A stretch of DNA of 44,663 bases from Bdellovibrionales bacterium (lineage in GTDB: Bacteria > Bdellovibrionota > Bacteriovoracia > Bacteriovoracales > Bacteriovoracaceae). Positions 35,333 to 42,121 of the stretch are shown here, piece by piece; position 1 is the stretch's first letter, and each line of letters opens with the position of its first letter. Position numbers and translations under genes: made by a program. The DNA is taken from the NCBI GenBank assembly GCA_018646675.1, contig JABGUH010000006.1, forward strand, positions 1-44,663, given 5' to 3'. The notes below the pieces were generated by a model, which saw only the letters and a program-made list of their open reading frames with translations, did not search any database and was not told where the DNA came from.

Positions 35333-35959
35333 ATGCATCGAGAGCTGACATTTCACTTTAATCAAACTCTAGTGCAGTATACTGCCGGTAAGTATTACGA
35401 TCAATTTCTAGTTGCTAAGGAGCGCTACTTCTTGTTAACCGGGGCAGTAGATGCCGATGATGAGGACTATGAAGCGCGGATGAATCTCTTTAATGATTGG
35501 TACCTCTTCAACTACGTTGCTAACGGTCGATTGAGACCTGCAGTAGCTGACTATCTGGTCAAGAGTCGAGTCAAGGAGGAGATTGCCGCTGGCTTACTCA
35601 ATCTTAACTTCTCACTGTTTGAGTATGGTGGCTCTAATTTGCGCGGTAAAGTGGTGCTAAAAGATCTCCTGCATGGAAAGAAGATCGTCTTGGGGTCTGA
35701 GCAGGGGAAGTTATCTCTATTAAAAGGGGATATCTTTATCGGACGAGTTGGTTACTATCGGCAAGAGTACTACGCTCTAAATGGAATGCGTACGTTACCT
35801 AATGCCGTCAAACCTCTGCTAGAGAGACGGCTGAGAGCTGTTGCCAAACTTGGCTCTGACACCCAAGAAGAAGCACTACTACTTCACTTGGAGTATCTAA
35901 AAACTCGCCTAGATCACTACTCTCATCTGGATTTACGGCAGATATTTGCACTGGGGTAA
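35333..35959 (+). CDS. Hypothetical protein co-transcribed with lepA
   Basis: A 208-residue soluble protein without signal peptide or membrane helix, starting 2 bp after lepA. The sequence contains KERYFLLTGAVDADDEDYEARMNLFNDWYLFNY in its first third, with many aromatic and acidic residues. I do not recognise a family. The tight spacing suggests translational coupling to lepA. It ends 4 bp before the convergent pyrB stop. Confidence 0.6.
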   Translation: MHRELTFHFNQTLVQYTAGKYYDQFLVAKERYFLLTGAVDADDEDYEARMNLFNDWYLFNYVANGRLRPAVADYLVKSRVKEEIAAGLLNLNFSLFEYGGSNLRGKVVLKDLLHGKKIVLGSEQGKLSLLKGDIFIGRVGYYRQEYYALNGMRTLPNAVKPLLERRLRAVAKLGSDTQEEALLLHLEYLKTRLDHYSHLDLRQIFALG

Positions 35960-35963
35960 CTAA

Positions 35964-37058
35964 CTAATCTGTCGGTGAGTCACTCTGCTCTTCAAAGTAG
36001 TTGAGGATCTCACCATCTACTCCAAAGATATGGGCAATTAGTGCGGCCCTGGTCCACATCCCATTGCGCTCCTGCCGCCAGTATTTGGCACGGGGATCAC
36101 GATCGACCTCGACATCAATTTCATCTCGACGAGGAAAGGGGTGAAGAATCACTCCATGCTCTTTGATCAGAGGCAGATCATCAACACTTAGCTTAAAGTT
36201 GGAGAGGTCAATTTGAGCCGACTCTCCTTTCTGTTGATCATGCTCATCTTGCACCCGAGTCATATAGATAGCATCTGCTTGGGGAAGAACATTTTTGAGT
36301 GACTCTGACTCTATCGAATATTGGATTTGATGCAGGTTTAAATACTCCAACAGGTCCTCTCCCATCTGAAACTGTGGGGGAGCAACAAAAATTAGTGAGA
36401 TGTTATTGTAGTTTTTCATCAGGTAGGTCAAAGAGCGTACCGTTCTTCCACGCTTCAGGTCTCCACACATGATGATTGTTTTACCATCCAGCCCTTCTAG
36501 AGAGGAGAATGAGCGTTGCAAGGTGTAGATATCCAACATCGCTTGGGTGGGGTGTTGATCATGCCCAGATCCTCCATTGAGTATGGGGACAGGTCGATTA
36601 GAGTGGGTATTTAGCAGCCAGGCCGAGCGTTCGGCCATATTGCCTACCGGGTGGCGCATGACAATTAGATGGGCATAGGAGGAGAAGGTGCGAATAGTAT
36701 CATCACTACTCTCGCCCTTTACTTCGGAGGAGAGGGAGAGATCACGAATATCTGAAGTTTTAATACCTAGTAGGTGGCAGGCACTCTCAAAAGATAGAAA
36801 TGTTCGAGAAGAGGGCTGGGCAAAGTAGAGAATTGCCCGTTTGTGAGGGAGTCTATTTTGTAGAAATAGGTGGCCCTTTTTGCTCTTGGATATTTTACGC
36901 ATGGCACATGTCAGGTGGTAGATATGGTCTAAGACTTTGCGATCTAGCTGCTGAGAGAGTATCAGATCAAATAGATGGTTATCTCGATTGAAAAGTTCAA
37001 TCTTATTAGCAGTGCTGGAGTGGTGAAACTGTTGAAATTCTTGATCTAGTATATTCAT
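35964..37058 (-). CDS. pyrB: Aspartate carbamoyltransferase, variant type
   Basis: PyrB catalyses the first committed pyrimidine step, carbamoyl phosphate plus aspartate to carbamoyl aspartate. Recognisable sites are QPSSRTFLSFE (81-91; the carbamoyl phosphate loop, usually STRTRxSFE, with Arg85 and Thr86 kept), KGESSDDT (114-121; the Lys loop), DQHPTQAMLD (167-176), TRVQ (267-270) and HPFPRRDEI (306-314; usually HPLPR). Length 364 exceeds the usual about 310, mostly at the N-terminus and C-terminal tail. No pyrI is nearby. The gene is divergent from the IMPDH-like gene, with a large perfect inverted repeat between the starts. Confidence 0.93.
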   Translation of the reverse strand: MNILDQEFQQFHHSSTANKIELFNRDNHLFDLILSQQLDRKVLDHIYHLTCAMRKISKSKKGHLFLQNRLPHKRAILYFAQPSSRTFLSFESACHLLGIKTSDIRDLSLSSEVKGESSDDTIRTFSSYAHLIVMRHPVGNMAERSAWLLNTHSNRPVPILNGGSGHDQHPTQAMLDIYTLQRSFSSLEGLDGKTIIMCGDLKRGRTVRSLTYLMKNYNNISLIFVAPPQFQMGEDLLEYLNLHQIQYSIESESLKNVLPQADAIYMTRVQDEHDQQKGESAQIDLSNFKLSVDDLPLIKEHGVILHPFPRRDEIDVEVDRDPRAKYWRQERNGMWTRAALIAHIFGVDGEILNYFEEQSDSPTD

Positions 37059-37096
37059 TCGCAGGATACTAGTTCAGCCATGAGCCTTTGGCCATA

Positions 37097-37174
37097 AGGT
37101 GCCACGCTCTTTTTGGTAACTACAGCGCGTCATAAAAATGACGCGCTGTAGTTACCAAAAAGAGCGTGGCACCT
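37097..37174. repeat. Perfect 37-bp inverted repeat (78-nt hairpin) between divergent starts
   Basis: Bases 37097-37133 are the exact reverse complement of 37138-37174, leaving a 4-nt loop AAAA. The outer ends read AGGTGCCACGCTC and GAGCGTGGCACCT. It lies 38 bp upstream of pyrB and 57 bp upstream of the IMPDH-like gene. No terminator T-run follows on either strand. A candidate -10 (TATGAT, 37185-37190) lies just outside, so the arm overlaps the expected -35 of that gene. Perfect pairing over this length suggests a MITE-like or REP-type insertion or a strong regulatory structure. Confidence 0.9.
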
Positions 37175-37231
37175 CTTCACCCGCTATGATATTAACACTA
37201 CGTTTTTATAACCAATATAAGGAGTTACAAC

Positions 37232-38290
37232 GTGGAACTGATGTTTGGGGCCGACCAGATTCTTACTCGTCGTAGGGGGTTAACATTTGATGATGTGCTA
37301 CTTGTTCCCTGCTACTCAGAGATATCATCTCGTCAATTAACCTCACTGGATAGTTTAATTACTAAAAATCATAAGTTACAGATTCCAATGGTGACTGCCA
37401 ACATGGATACTGTGACCGAGAGTGAGATGGCGCAAGCGATGGCATCTTTAGGGGGGTTAGGAATTCTCCATCGTTTTATGTCGCCTGAACGACAGGTGGA
37501 GGAGGTTGGAAAGATCCGTGCCTATCAAACTGAGAACCAGCTGAACTCTCCGATTGCGGCATCAGTTGGTGTTAAGACAGAGGGGATGAGAAGAGCGGAT
37601 CTGCTGGCCGAGCAGGGGGTTGATATTTTAACAGTCGATATCGCTCATGGTGACTCTGTGATGATGCTCTCTACGCTAGACTATATTAAGCAAAAATACC
37701 CTCAGATTGATGTAATAGCAGGAAATGTCGCTACGGCAGATGGTGTTTTAAGGATGCTTGAACATGGAGCAGATGCCATTAAAGTAGGAATCGGTCCGGG
37801 CTCAATGTGTACGACCAGAATCATCACCGGCCATGGGGTTCCTCAGCTAACTGCTGTGGCATTGGCGGTCTCGAAGGCCAAGGAGTATGGAATTCCGGTG
37901 ATTGCTGATGGTGGAATTAGGAACTCTGGTGACATCGTTAAGGCGCTGACAGTTGGTGCTTCGACCGTTATGTTGGGAAGTATGGTTGCAGGTACCACTG
38001 AGACTCCAGGTGAGGTCAAGGGTGGGCGCAAGAGCTATCGTGGAATGGCTTCGAAAGAGGCTCAAGTCTCTTGGCGGGGTGAGCTGCCGACAGGAATGGC
38101 GGCAGAAGGAGTGGCAACGACTATTCCTTGCAAAGGAAGTGTTATTCATTTGGTGAATGAGTTGATGGGAGGGATTCGTTCTGGTATGACCTACTTAGGA
38201 GTCGATCATATTGAGGGCATGGCACATCAAGGCCTCTTTATGGAGGTAAGTAGTGCTGGAATGGTAGAGTCAAAACCACATGGGTTATAG
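37232..38290 (+). CDS. CBS-less IMP dehydrogenase/GMP reductase family protein
   Basis: A 352-residue TIM-barrel purine nucleotide enzyme. It starts like GuaB ([11 protein letters not shown]) and has the active-site loop [15 protein letters not shown] with Cys193. It also has [19 protein letters not shown] and [16 protein letters not shown]. These read more like IMP dehydrogenase (IMP to XMP) than GMP reductase. The two CBS domains normally inserted after about residue 95 are absent. The flap region ([20 protein letters not shown]) does not clearly show the IMPDH Arg-Tyr pair, so the reaction stays uncertain. The start is GTG 37232 with AAGGAG at 37219-37224. plsB-like gene follows 3 bp after the stop. 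Confidence 0.85.
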   Translation: MELMFGADQILTRRRGLTFDDVLLVPCYSEISSRQLTSLDSLITKNHKLQIPMVTANMDTVTESEMAQAMASLGGLGILHRFMSPERQVEEVGKIRAYQTENQLNSPIAASVGVKTEGMRRADLLAEQGVDILTVDIAHGDSVMMLSTLDYIKQKYPQIDVIAGNVATADGVLRMLEHGADAIKVGIGPGSMCTTRIITGHGVPQLTAVALAVSKAKEYGIPVIADGGIRNSGDIVKALTVGASTVMLGSMVAGTTETPGEVKGGRKSYRGMASKEAQVSWRGELPTGMAAEGVATTIPCKGSVIHLVNELMGGIRSGMTYLGVDHIEGMAHQGLFMEVSSAGMVESKPHGL

Positions 38291-38293
38291 TGT

Positions 38294-40075
38294 ATGGATT
38301 TAGAAAGTATTGAGAGCATTGTTCTCTCATATCCCAAGTTACACCAGAGAATTGATGGGCGTAGTGATATTCGTCAAAAGGCGCTCAAACTACTAGATGA
38401 GATTAAGGCAGATTACTCTAAAGCGGGAATCGCTGCCACTGCCAAATTTTTGGGAGTGACCCTAAAGCGTCTCTACAATGATATCCATATTACGACTCAC
38501 CAAGAGGTGGATCTAAAGCAGATGGCCAAAGATAGCAATATCGTCTTTGTACCTAATCACCAGTCCCATGCCGATTATTTGGCCTTAAACTATGTGCTCT
38601 ATCACGAGTACCATCTACCGGTGCACATTGCAGGTGGGGTCAACTTAAATATATTTCCCATCGGAAAGATATTTCGCAAATCGGGATGTTTTTTTATTCG
38701 CCGCTCTTTTATCAGTGATATTCTCTACAAGTTAACCTTGGAGGCATATCTCTACTACCTGTTGATCAAAGGGTATCCGATTGAATTTTTCTTTGAAGGA
38801 GGACGCTCTCGTACAGGTAAGCTGCTTCCGCCTCGTTTCGGTCTCTACCAGATGTTACTGGAGGCTCACTCTCATATTCCCGATGGCATGCGGCGTGAGC
38901 TTAAGTTTATTCCAGTAAGCATTGCCCATGAGTATCTGGCCGAGCAGAAGTCCATGGCCGGAGAGCTAAAAGGGAAGAAGAAAAAGAAGGAGAGTAGTGG
39001 ACAGTTGATTAAGCTACTGGGGTTAGTTGCCCGTCAGTTCGGTTCGGTTCACTTAAAGTTTGGTCGTCCGGTTTCCAGTATTGGTTTTAATAACTCTGAT
39101 GAGTTAAAACGGGTCACTCAAGATTTGGCATTTCAGTGTTTTCGAGTTGTAGGACGCAACATGGTCGTTACCCCGACAGCATTAATCTCGATGATTCTAC
39201 TAGATGAGCCAGTCGGAGCAGTTAAGTTTAAAGATATTTTAAGTAAAGCAAGGGCGGTCGTCTCCTACTGCCAGCAATTTGATGTACCATTAAGCAGTAC
39301 TTTGGAGTGGGATCGGATTGAAGAGACCATTCGCCAAGGCTTGAAGCTGCTAATCTCCAATGGTCAGGTGGAGCGGATAGGTAAGAAGAAGCAGTCACAT
39401 AATTTCTACTCGATTAAGACTGATGCTAGAGGTGAACTGCTCTATTATAAAAATAGCATCCTTCACCATTTTCTGGTGCCATCGATAATGAATATTGCCT
39501 GTATCAATATCTTTAATGGCACTATTACCAATGTGGAGGGGATGAGGACTCTATTGATCAGTCAGCGAAATCAGTTAAAGTATGAGTTCTATCTTCCGCT
39601 GGTTAAATCAATGCAGCAACAGGCGTTACAGATTATCTCTATCTGTGTTGGCAAGTCAGTGAAAAATATTGTCGAGGGGATGGAACTCAGTCATCGTGAG
39701 CTTTATACTTTGGTCTCTCACATTAGTGTGTTTTCTCACTCTTGTACCTATATCTCGGCGGGCTATTTTCTGACGGCAAAAAGTTTAAAAGAGTTGGCCT
39801 TGGAGCACGAGCAACAGTTTACCTTGGATCAGTTCAAGGAGCGCTGTGAGGAGCTATTTCACTTTGAGTTGGAGTTGGGGCGAGTGATTCAATATCCCGA
39901 GAGCTTCTCTCCTCCAGTCGTTAAGAGCTCTCTTAGCTACTTTGAAAACATGGGATTAATTAAGCGAGAGTTAAATACCTTTCGTGTGATTAAGCCGGAG
40001 AGGTTGGATGAAGTGGTTAAAAAGTATGAACGTCAGTTAACAGAGCAGCTAACCTTTGCAGCAGGTCACTCATAA
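38294..40075 (+). CDS. plsB: Glycerol-3-phosphate 1-O-acyltransferase (PlsB-type)
   Basis: A 593-residue protein with the acyltransferase motifs VPNHQSHADYL (86-96; NHx4D, with His89 and Asp94), GCFFIRR (131-137), FFEGGRSRTGK (166-176; the glycerol-3-phosphate site) and KFIPVSIAHEY. It acylates the sn-1 position of glycerol-3-phosphate, the first step of phospholipid synthesis. At 593 residues it is shorter than E. coli PlsB (807), lacking mostly the N-terminal extension. The C-terminal 300 residues resemble the PlsB C-terminal region. Its stop overlaps the folE start (TAATG), and it follows the IMPDH-like gene closely, forming an operon. Confidence 0.9.
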   Translation: MDLESIESIVLSYPKLHQRIDGRSDIRQKALKLLDEIKADYSKAGIAATAKFLGVTLKRLYNDIHITTHQEVDLKQMAKDSNIVFVPNHQSHADYLALNYVLYHEYHLPVHIAGGVNLNIFPIGKIFRKSGCFFIRRSFISDILYKLTLEAYLYYLLIKGYPIEFFFEGGRSRTGKLLPPRFGLYQMLLEAHSHIPDGMRRELKFIPVSIAHEYLAEQKSMAGELKGKKKKKESSGQLIKLLGLVARQFGSVHLKFGRPVSSIGFNNSDELKRVTQDLAFQCFRVVGRNMVVTPTALISMILLDEPVGAVKFKDILSKARAVVSYCQQFDVPLSSTLEWDRIEETIRQGLKLLISNGQVERIGKKKQSHNFYSIKTDARGELLYYKNSILHHFLVPSIMNIACINIFNGTITNVEGMRTLLISQRNQLKYEFYLPLVKSMQQQALQIISICVGKSVKNIVEGMELSHRELYTLVSHISVFSHSCTYISAGYFLTAKSLKELALEHEQQFTLDQFKERCEELFHFELELGRVIQYPESFSPPVVKSSLSYFENMGLIKRELNTFRVIKPERLDEVVKKYERQLTEQLTFAAGHS

Positions 40076-40674
40076 TGGATGATCGAATGAGAGATAAAAG
40101 TGATAAGAGTATGGTGAGAGATGAAAAGATTGCGGATAATGTACGAGAGATAATCTCTTTCCTGGGGGATAATCCTGAGCGTGAAGGTCTTTTGGACTCT
40201 CCTCAGCGGATTATTAAGTCGTGGCAGCATCTCTTTCGAGGGTATCAACAAGATCCTCAAGCCATCTTCAAGACCTTTGAAGAGGACGATGTTATTCCAT
40301 ACAACCAGATCATCTTGCTAAAGGATATTGACTTTTATTCTACCTGTGAGCACCACTTTCTACCATTTTTTGGCAGAGCACATGTTGCTTACATTCCAGC
40401 GGAGAAAGTTGTGGGGATCTCTAAGTTGGCACGGCTGCTAGAGATTTTTGCTCGTCGACTACAGATTCAGGAGCGGATAGGTAATCAGGTTACAGCAGCC
40501 TTAATGGACTATCTTGAGCCTAAAGGGGCCGCTTGTATTATTGAATCTAAACACTTTTGTATGACTTGTCGGGGGGTAGAGAAGGCGGGGGCCGTGATGG
40601 TGACATCCTCTTTACGGGGTTCTTTCTTAGAAAGTGCCACGACTCGTCAGGAGTTAATGGCACTGATTAGATGA
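40075..40674 (+). CDS. folE: GTP cyclohydrolase I
   Basis: A 199-residue enzyme converting GTP to dihydroneopterin triphosphate for folate (or queuosine-type) synthesis. The zinc ligands are present: Cys91 and His94 in STCEHHFLPF, and Cys162 in HFCMTCRG (with Cys165). The segment AYIPAEKVVGISKLAR matches the family's central signature. Length matches the homodecameric type I enzyme. The ATG at 40075 overlaps the plsB stop by one base. It uses GTP, the product of the purine pathway in which the nearby IMPDH-like enzyme would act. Confidence 0.96.
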   Translation: MDDRMRDKSDKSMVRDEKIADNVREIISFLGDNPEREGLLDSPQRIIKSWQHLFRGYQQDPQAIFKTFEEDDVIPYNQIILLKDIDFYSTCEHHFLPFFGRAHVAYIPAEKVVGISKLARLLEIFARRLQIQERIGNQVTAALMDYLEPKGAACIIESKHFCMTCRGVEKAGAVMVTSSLRGSFLESATTRQELMALIR

Positions 40675-40736
40675 TAGTGGGTTTTAAGGTCTTCTTACTT
40701 TATCAAGTTGTTGAGCATGAAAACCGTGGTTCCAAG

Positions 40737-40762
40737 TTGACTTTTAGAGCTGGATATATAAT
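40737..40762 (+). promoter_or_regulatory. Possible infC-operon promoter
   Basis: TTGACT (40737-40742) and TATAAT (40757-40762) are present, but the spacer is only 14 bp, so the -35 may be unused. The perfect -10 lies about 92 nt before infC, leaving a leader of about 80 nt. Confidence 0.4.
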
Positions 40763-40841
40763 CTAGGTTGTGATTGGTGTTAGTACAGCCTCTGCAGACG
40801 GTTAAGGTGTGTGGAAGGTACTTTGTTATTGGATAATTTTT

Positions 40842-40849
40842 AGGAGGTG
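40842..40849 (+). promoter_or_regulatory. Shine-Dalgarno that marks the ATT start of infC
   Basis: AGGAGGTG lies 4 nt upstream of the ATT at 40854 and fits no other start in frame. Together with the known use of AUU/AUA/AUC starts in infC, this decides the start. Confidence 0.8.
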
Positions 40850-40853
40850 TAAA

Positions 40854-41420
40854 ATTAGAGATAAGAGAAGCAAGAAGGGACGCAAGGAACTTCTTAGAGT
40901 CAACCATCAGATTAGAGTGGCAGAGATTAGATTGAGTGGTGAGGACGGTGAGCAGTTTGGAGTTGTTCCAATTGATGAAGCACGTACCATCGCTGCAGAT
41001 CGAGGCCTTGATTTGGTAGAGGTCTCACCTAATGCTGTCCCTCCGGTTGTTAAGCTGATTGATTATGGAAAGTATAAATATCAGCAGCAGAAGAAGGCGA
41101 ATGAGACTAAGAAAAAGCAAATTCAAGTACATCTAAAAGAGATTCAGTTTCGTCCCAATATTGAGCAGCACGATCTTGAAACCAAGCTAAAGCGGGCAGA
41201 GAAATTCTTGATGCAGAGCGACAAAGTAAAGATGGTAATGCAGTTTCGTGGACGAGAGATGGCCAATCGGGAGATTGGAGTAGCGAAATTTAACCTAATT
41301 ATTGAGCAGGTTAAAGAGTTTGGGGCAATTGTTGAGTCGGCACCCAAGCAGATGGGAAACCGAATAATTACCATTTTGGCCCCCGATAAGTTGGCGCTGG
41401 CCAAAAAAATGGCCAACTAG
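40854..41420 (+). CDS. infC: Translation initiation factor IF-3, with ATT start codon
   Basis: IF-3 binds the 30S subunit, blocks premature 50S joining and discriminates against poor start codons. The protein from ATT 40854 (188 residues) begins with a basic segment (IRDKRSKKGRKELLRVN) and has the N-domain motif LDLVEVSPNAVPPVVKLIDYGKYKYQ and the C-domain motif KEIQFRPNIEQHDLETK. A GTG at 40809 would add 15 residues unlike IF-3. An AUU start with a strong ribosome-binding site is the known device by which IF-3 represses its own translation. rpmI and rplT follow in the usual order. Confidence 0.96.
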   Translation: MRDKRSKKGRKELLRVNHQIRVAEIRLSGEDGEQFGVVPIDEARTIAADRGLDLVEVSPNAVPPVVKLIDYGKYKYQQQKKANETKKKQIQVHLKEIQFRPNIEQHDLETKLKRAEKFLMQSDKVKMVMQFRGREMANREIGVAKFNLIIEQVKEFGAIVESAPKQMGNRIITILAPDKLALAKKMAN

Positions 41421-41452
41421 TTCATTTTATTTTTACAAAGGGTACTCTTTTT

Positions 41453-41497
41453 GATACCAATCAATGCAAAATTTTGGTATCTAGGCACCGTAAGGTG
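41453..41497 (+). other. Two hairpins in the infC-rpmI spacer, possible L20 leader
   Basis: GATACCAA (41453-41460) pairs with TTGGTATC (41474-41481), and CACC (41486-41489) pairs with GGTG (41494-41497) across a GTAA (GNRA-type) tetraloop. The spacer between infC and rpmI is where L20 autoregulatory structures are found in other bacteria. The match to a specific L20 leader family was not tested. Confidence 0.45.
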
Positions 41498-41527
41498 TGC
41501 AATTAGAGTTTAAGGTGGAGCAAAGTT

Positions 41528-41725
41528 ATGCCTAAGATGAAAACAAGAAGGGCCGCGGCGAAGAGATTTTCCGCAACAGGAAGTGGAAAGATTAGACGTC
41601 GTCGTGCCAATCTACGCCATATTTTAGAGAAGAAAGATCACAAAAGGAAGAAGCGGGCAGGACAGGCAGCTTTTGTTAGTGCGGCCCAGGTTGGACCTGT
41701 GAAGAAAATGCTTCCCTACCTATAA
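41528..41725 (+). CDS. rpmI: Large-subunit ribosomal protein bL35
   Basis: A 65-residue very basic protein with the L35 signature MPKMKTRRAAAKRFSATGSGKI and a C-terminal VKKMLPYL. Length is standard. The start at ATG 41528 follows a GGTGGAG. It sits between infC and rplT, the conserved arrangement. Confidence 0.98.
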   Translation: MPKMKTRRAAAKRFSATGSGKIRRRRANLRHILEKKDHKRKKRAGQAAFVSAAQVGPVKKMLPYL

Positions 41726-41761
41726 TTTTAGTGTAGCAGCGGTTATTTAGGAGCGAGTAAA

Positions 41762-42112
41762 ATGTCAAGAGTAAGAAAAGGTTTTAAGGCCAACCGTCGT
41801 AGAAATAAGATTTTTAAATTAGCAAAAGGATTTCGTGCTGATCGTCGTCACAAGTTTCGCGTAACTGCTGAGACTGTAAAGCGGGCGTTGCACTTTGCTT
41901 ATAAAAGTAGAAGAATCCTAAAGCGTGATATGCGCCGTTTGTGGATCACTAGAATCAATGCGGCCACTAGTCAGTTAGGAATGAGCTACTCACGTTTTAT
42001 GGGAGTTGCTAACAAAAAAGGCTTGGGGCTAAATCGTAAGATGCTTTCAGAGCTTGCTGCTCGTGACTTTAACGGATTTAAAGTAGTCTACGAGAGTGTT
42101 ACTTCTAAGTAA
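41762..42112 (+). CDS. rplT: Large-subunit ribosomal protein bL20
   Basis: A 116-residue basic protein starting MSRVRKGFKANRRRNKIFKLAKG with the later RRLWITRINAATSQLGMSYSRFM, characteristic of L20. L20 is an early 50S assembly protein that also represses its own operon in several bacteria. AGGAG lies upstream of the ATG at 41762. It is the last gene of the operon. Its end is 9 bp from the end of the convergent secreted-protein gene, with no visible terminator. Confidence 0.98.
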   Translation: MSRVRKGFKANRRRNKIFKLAKGFRADRRHKFRVTAETVKRALHFAYKSRRILKRDMRRLWITRINAATSQLGMSYSRFMGVANKKGLGLNRKMLSELAARDFNGFKVVYESVTSK

Positions 42113-42121
42113 CTGTTCAAG

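Noticed and set aside
37097..37174. The 37-bp inverted repeat as an intrinsic terminator
   Set aside because: It lies upstream of both divergent genes, not after one, and no T-run follows either arm.
37193..37221. TTAACA and TATAAG with 17-bp spacing before the IMPDH-like gene
   Set aside because: The -10 would overlap the ribosome-binding site and leave a leader of only a few bases, so it is unlikely to be the promoter.
40809..40853. GTG start for infC
   Set aside because: The added 15 residues do not look like IF-3, and AGGAGGTG directs initiation to the ATT at 40854.
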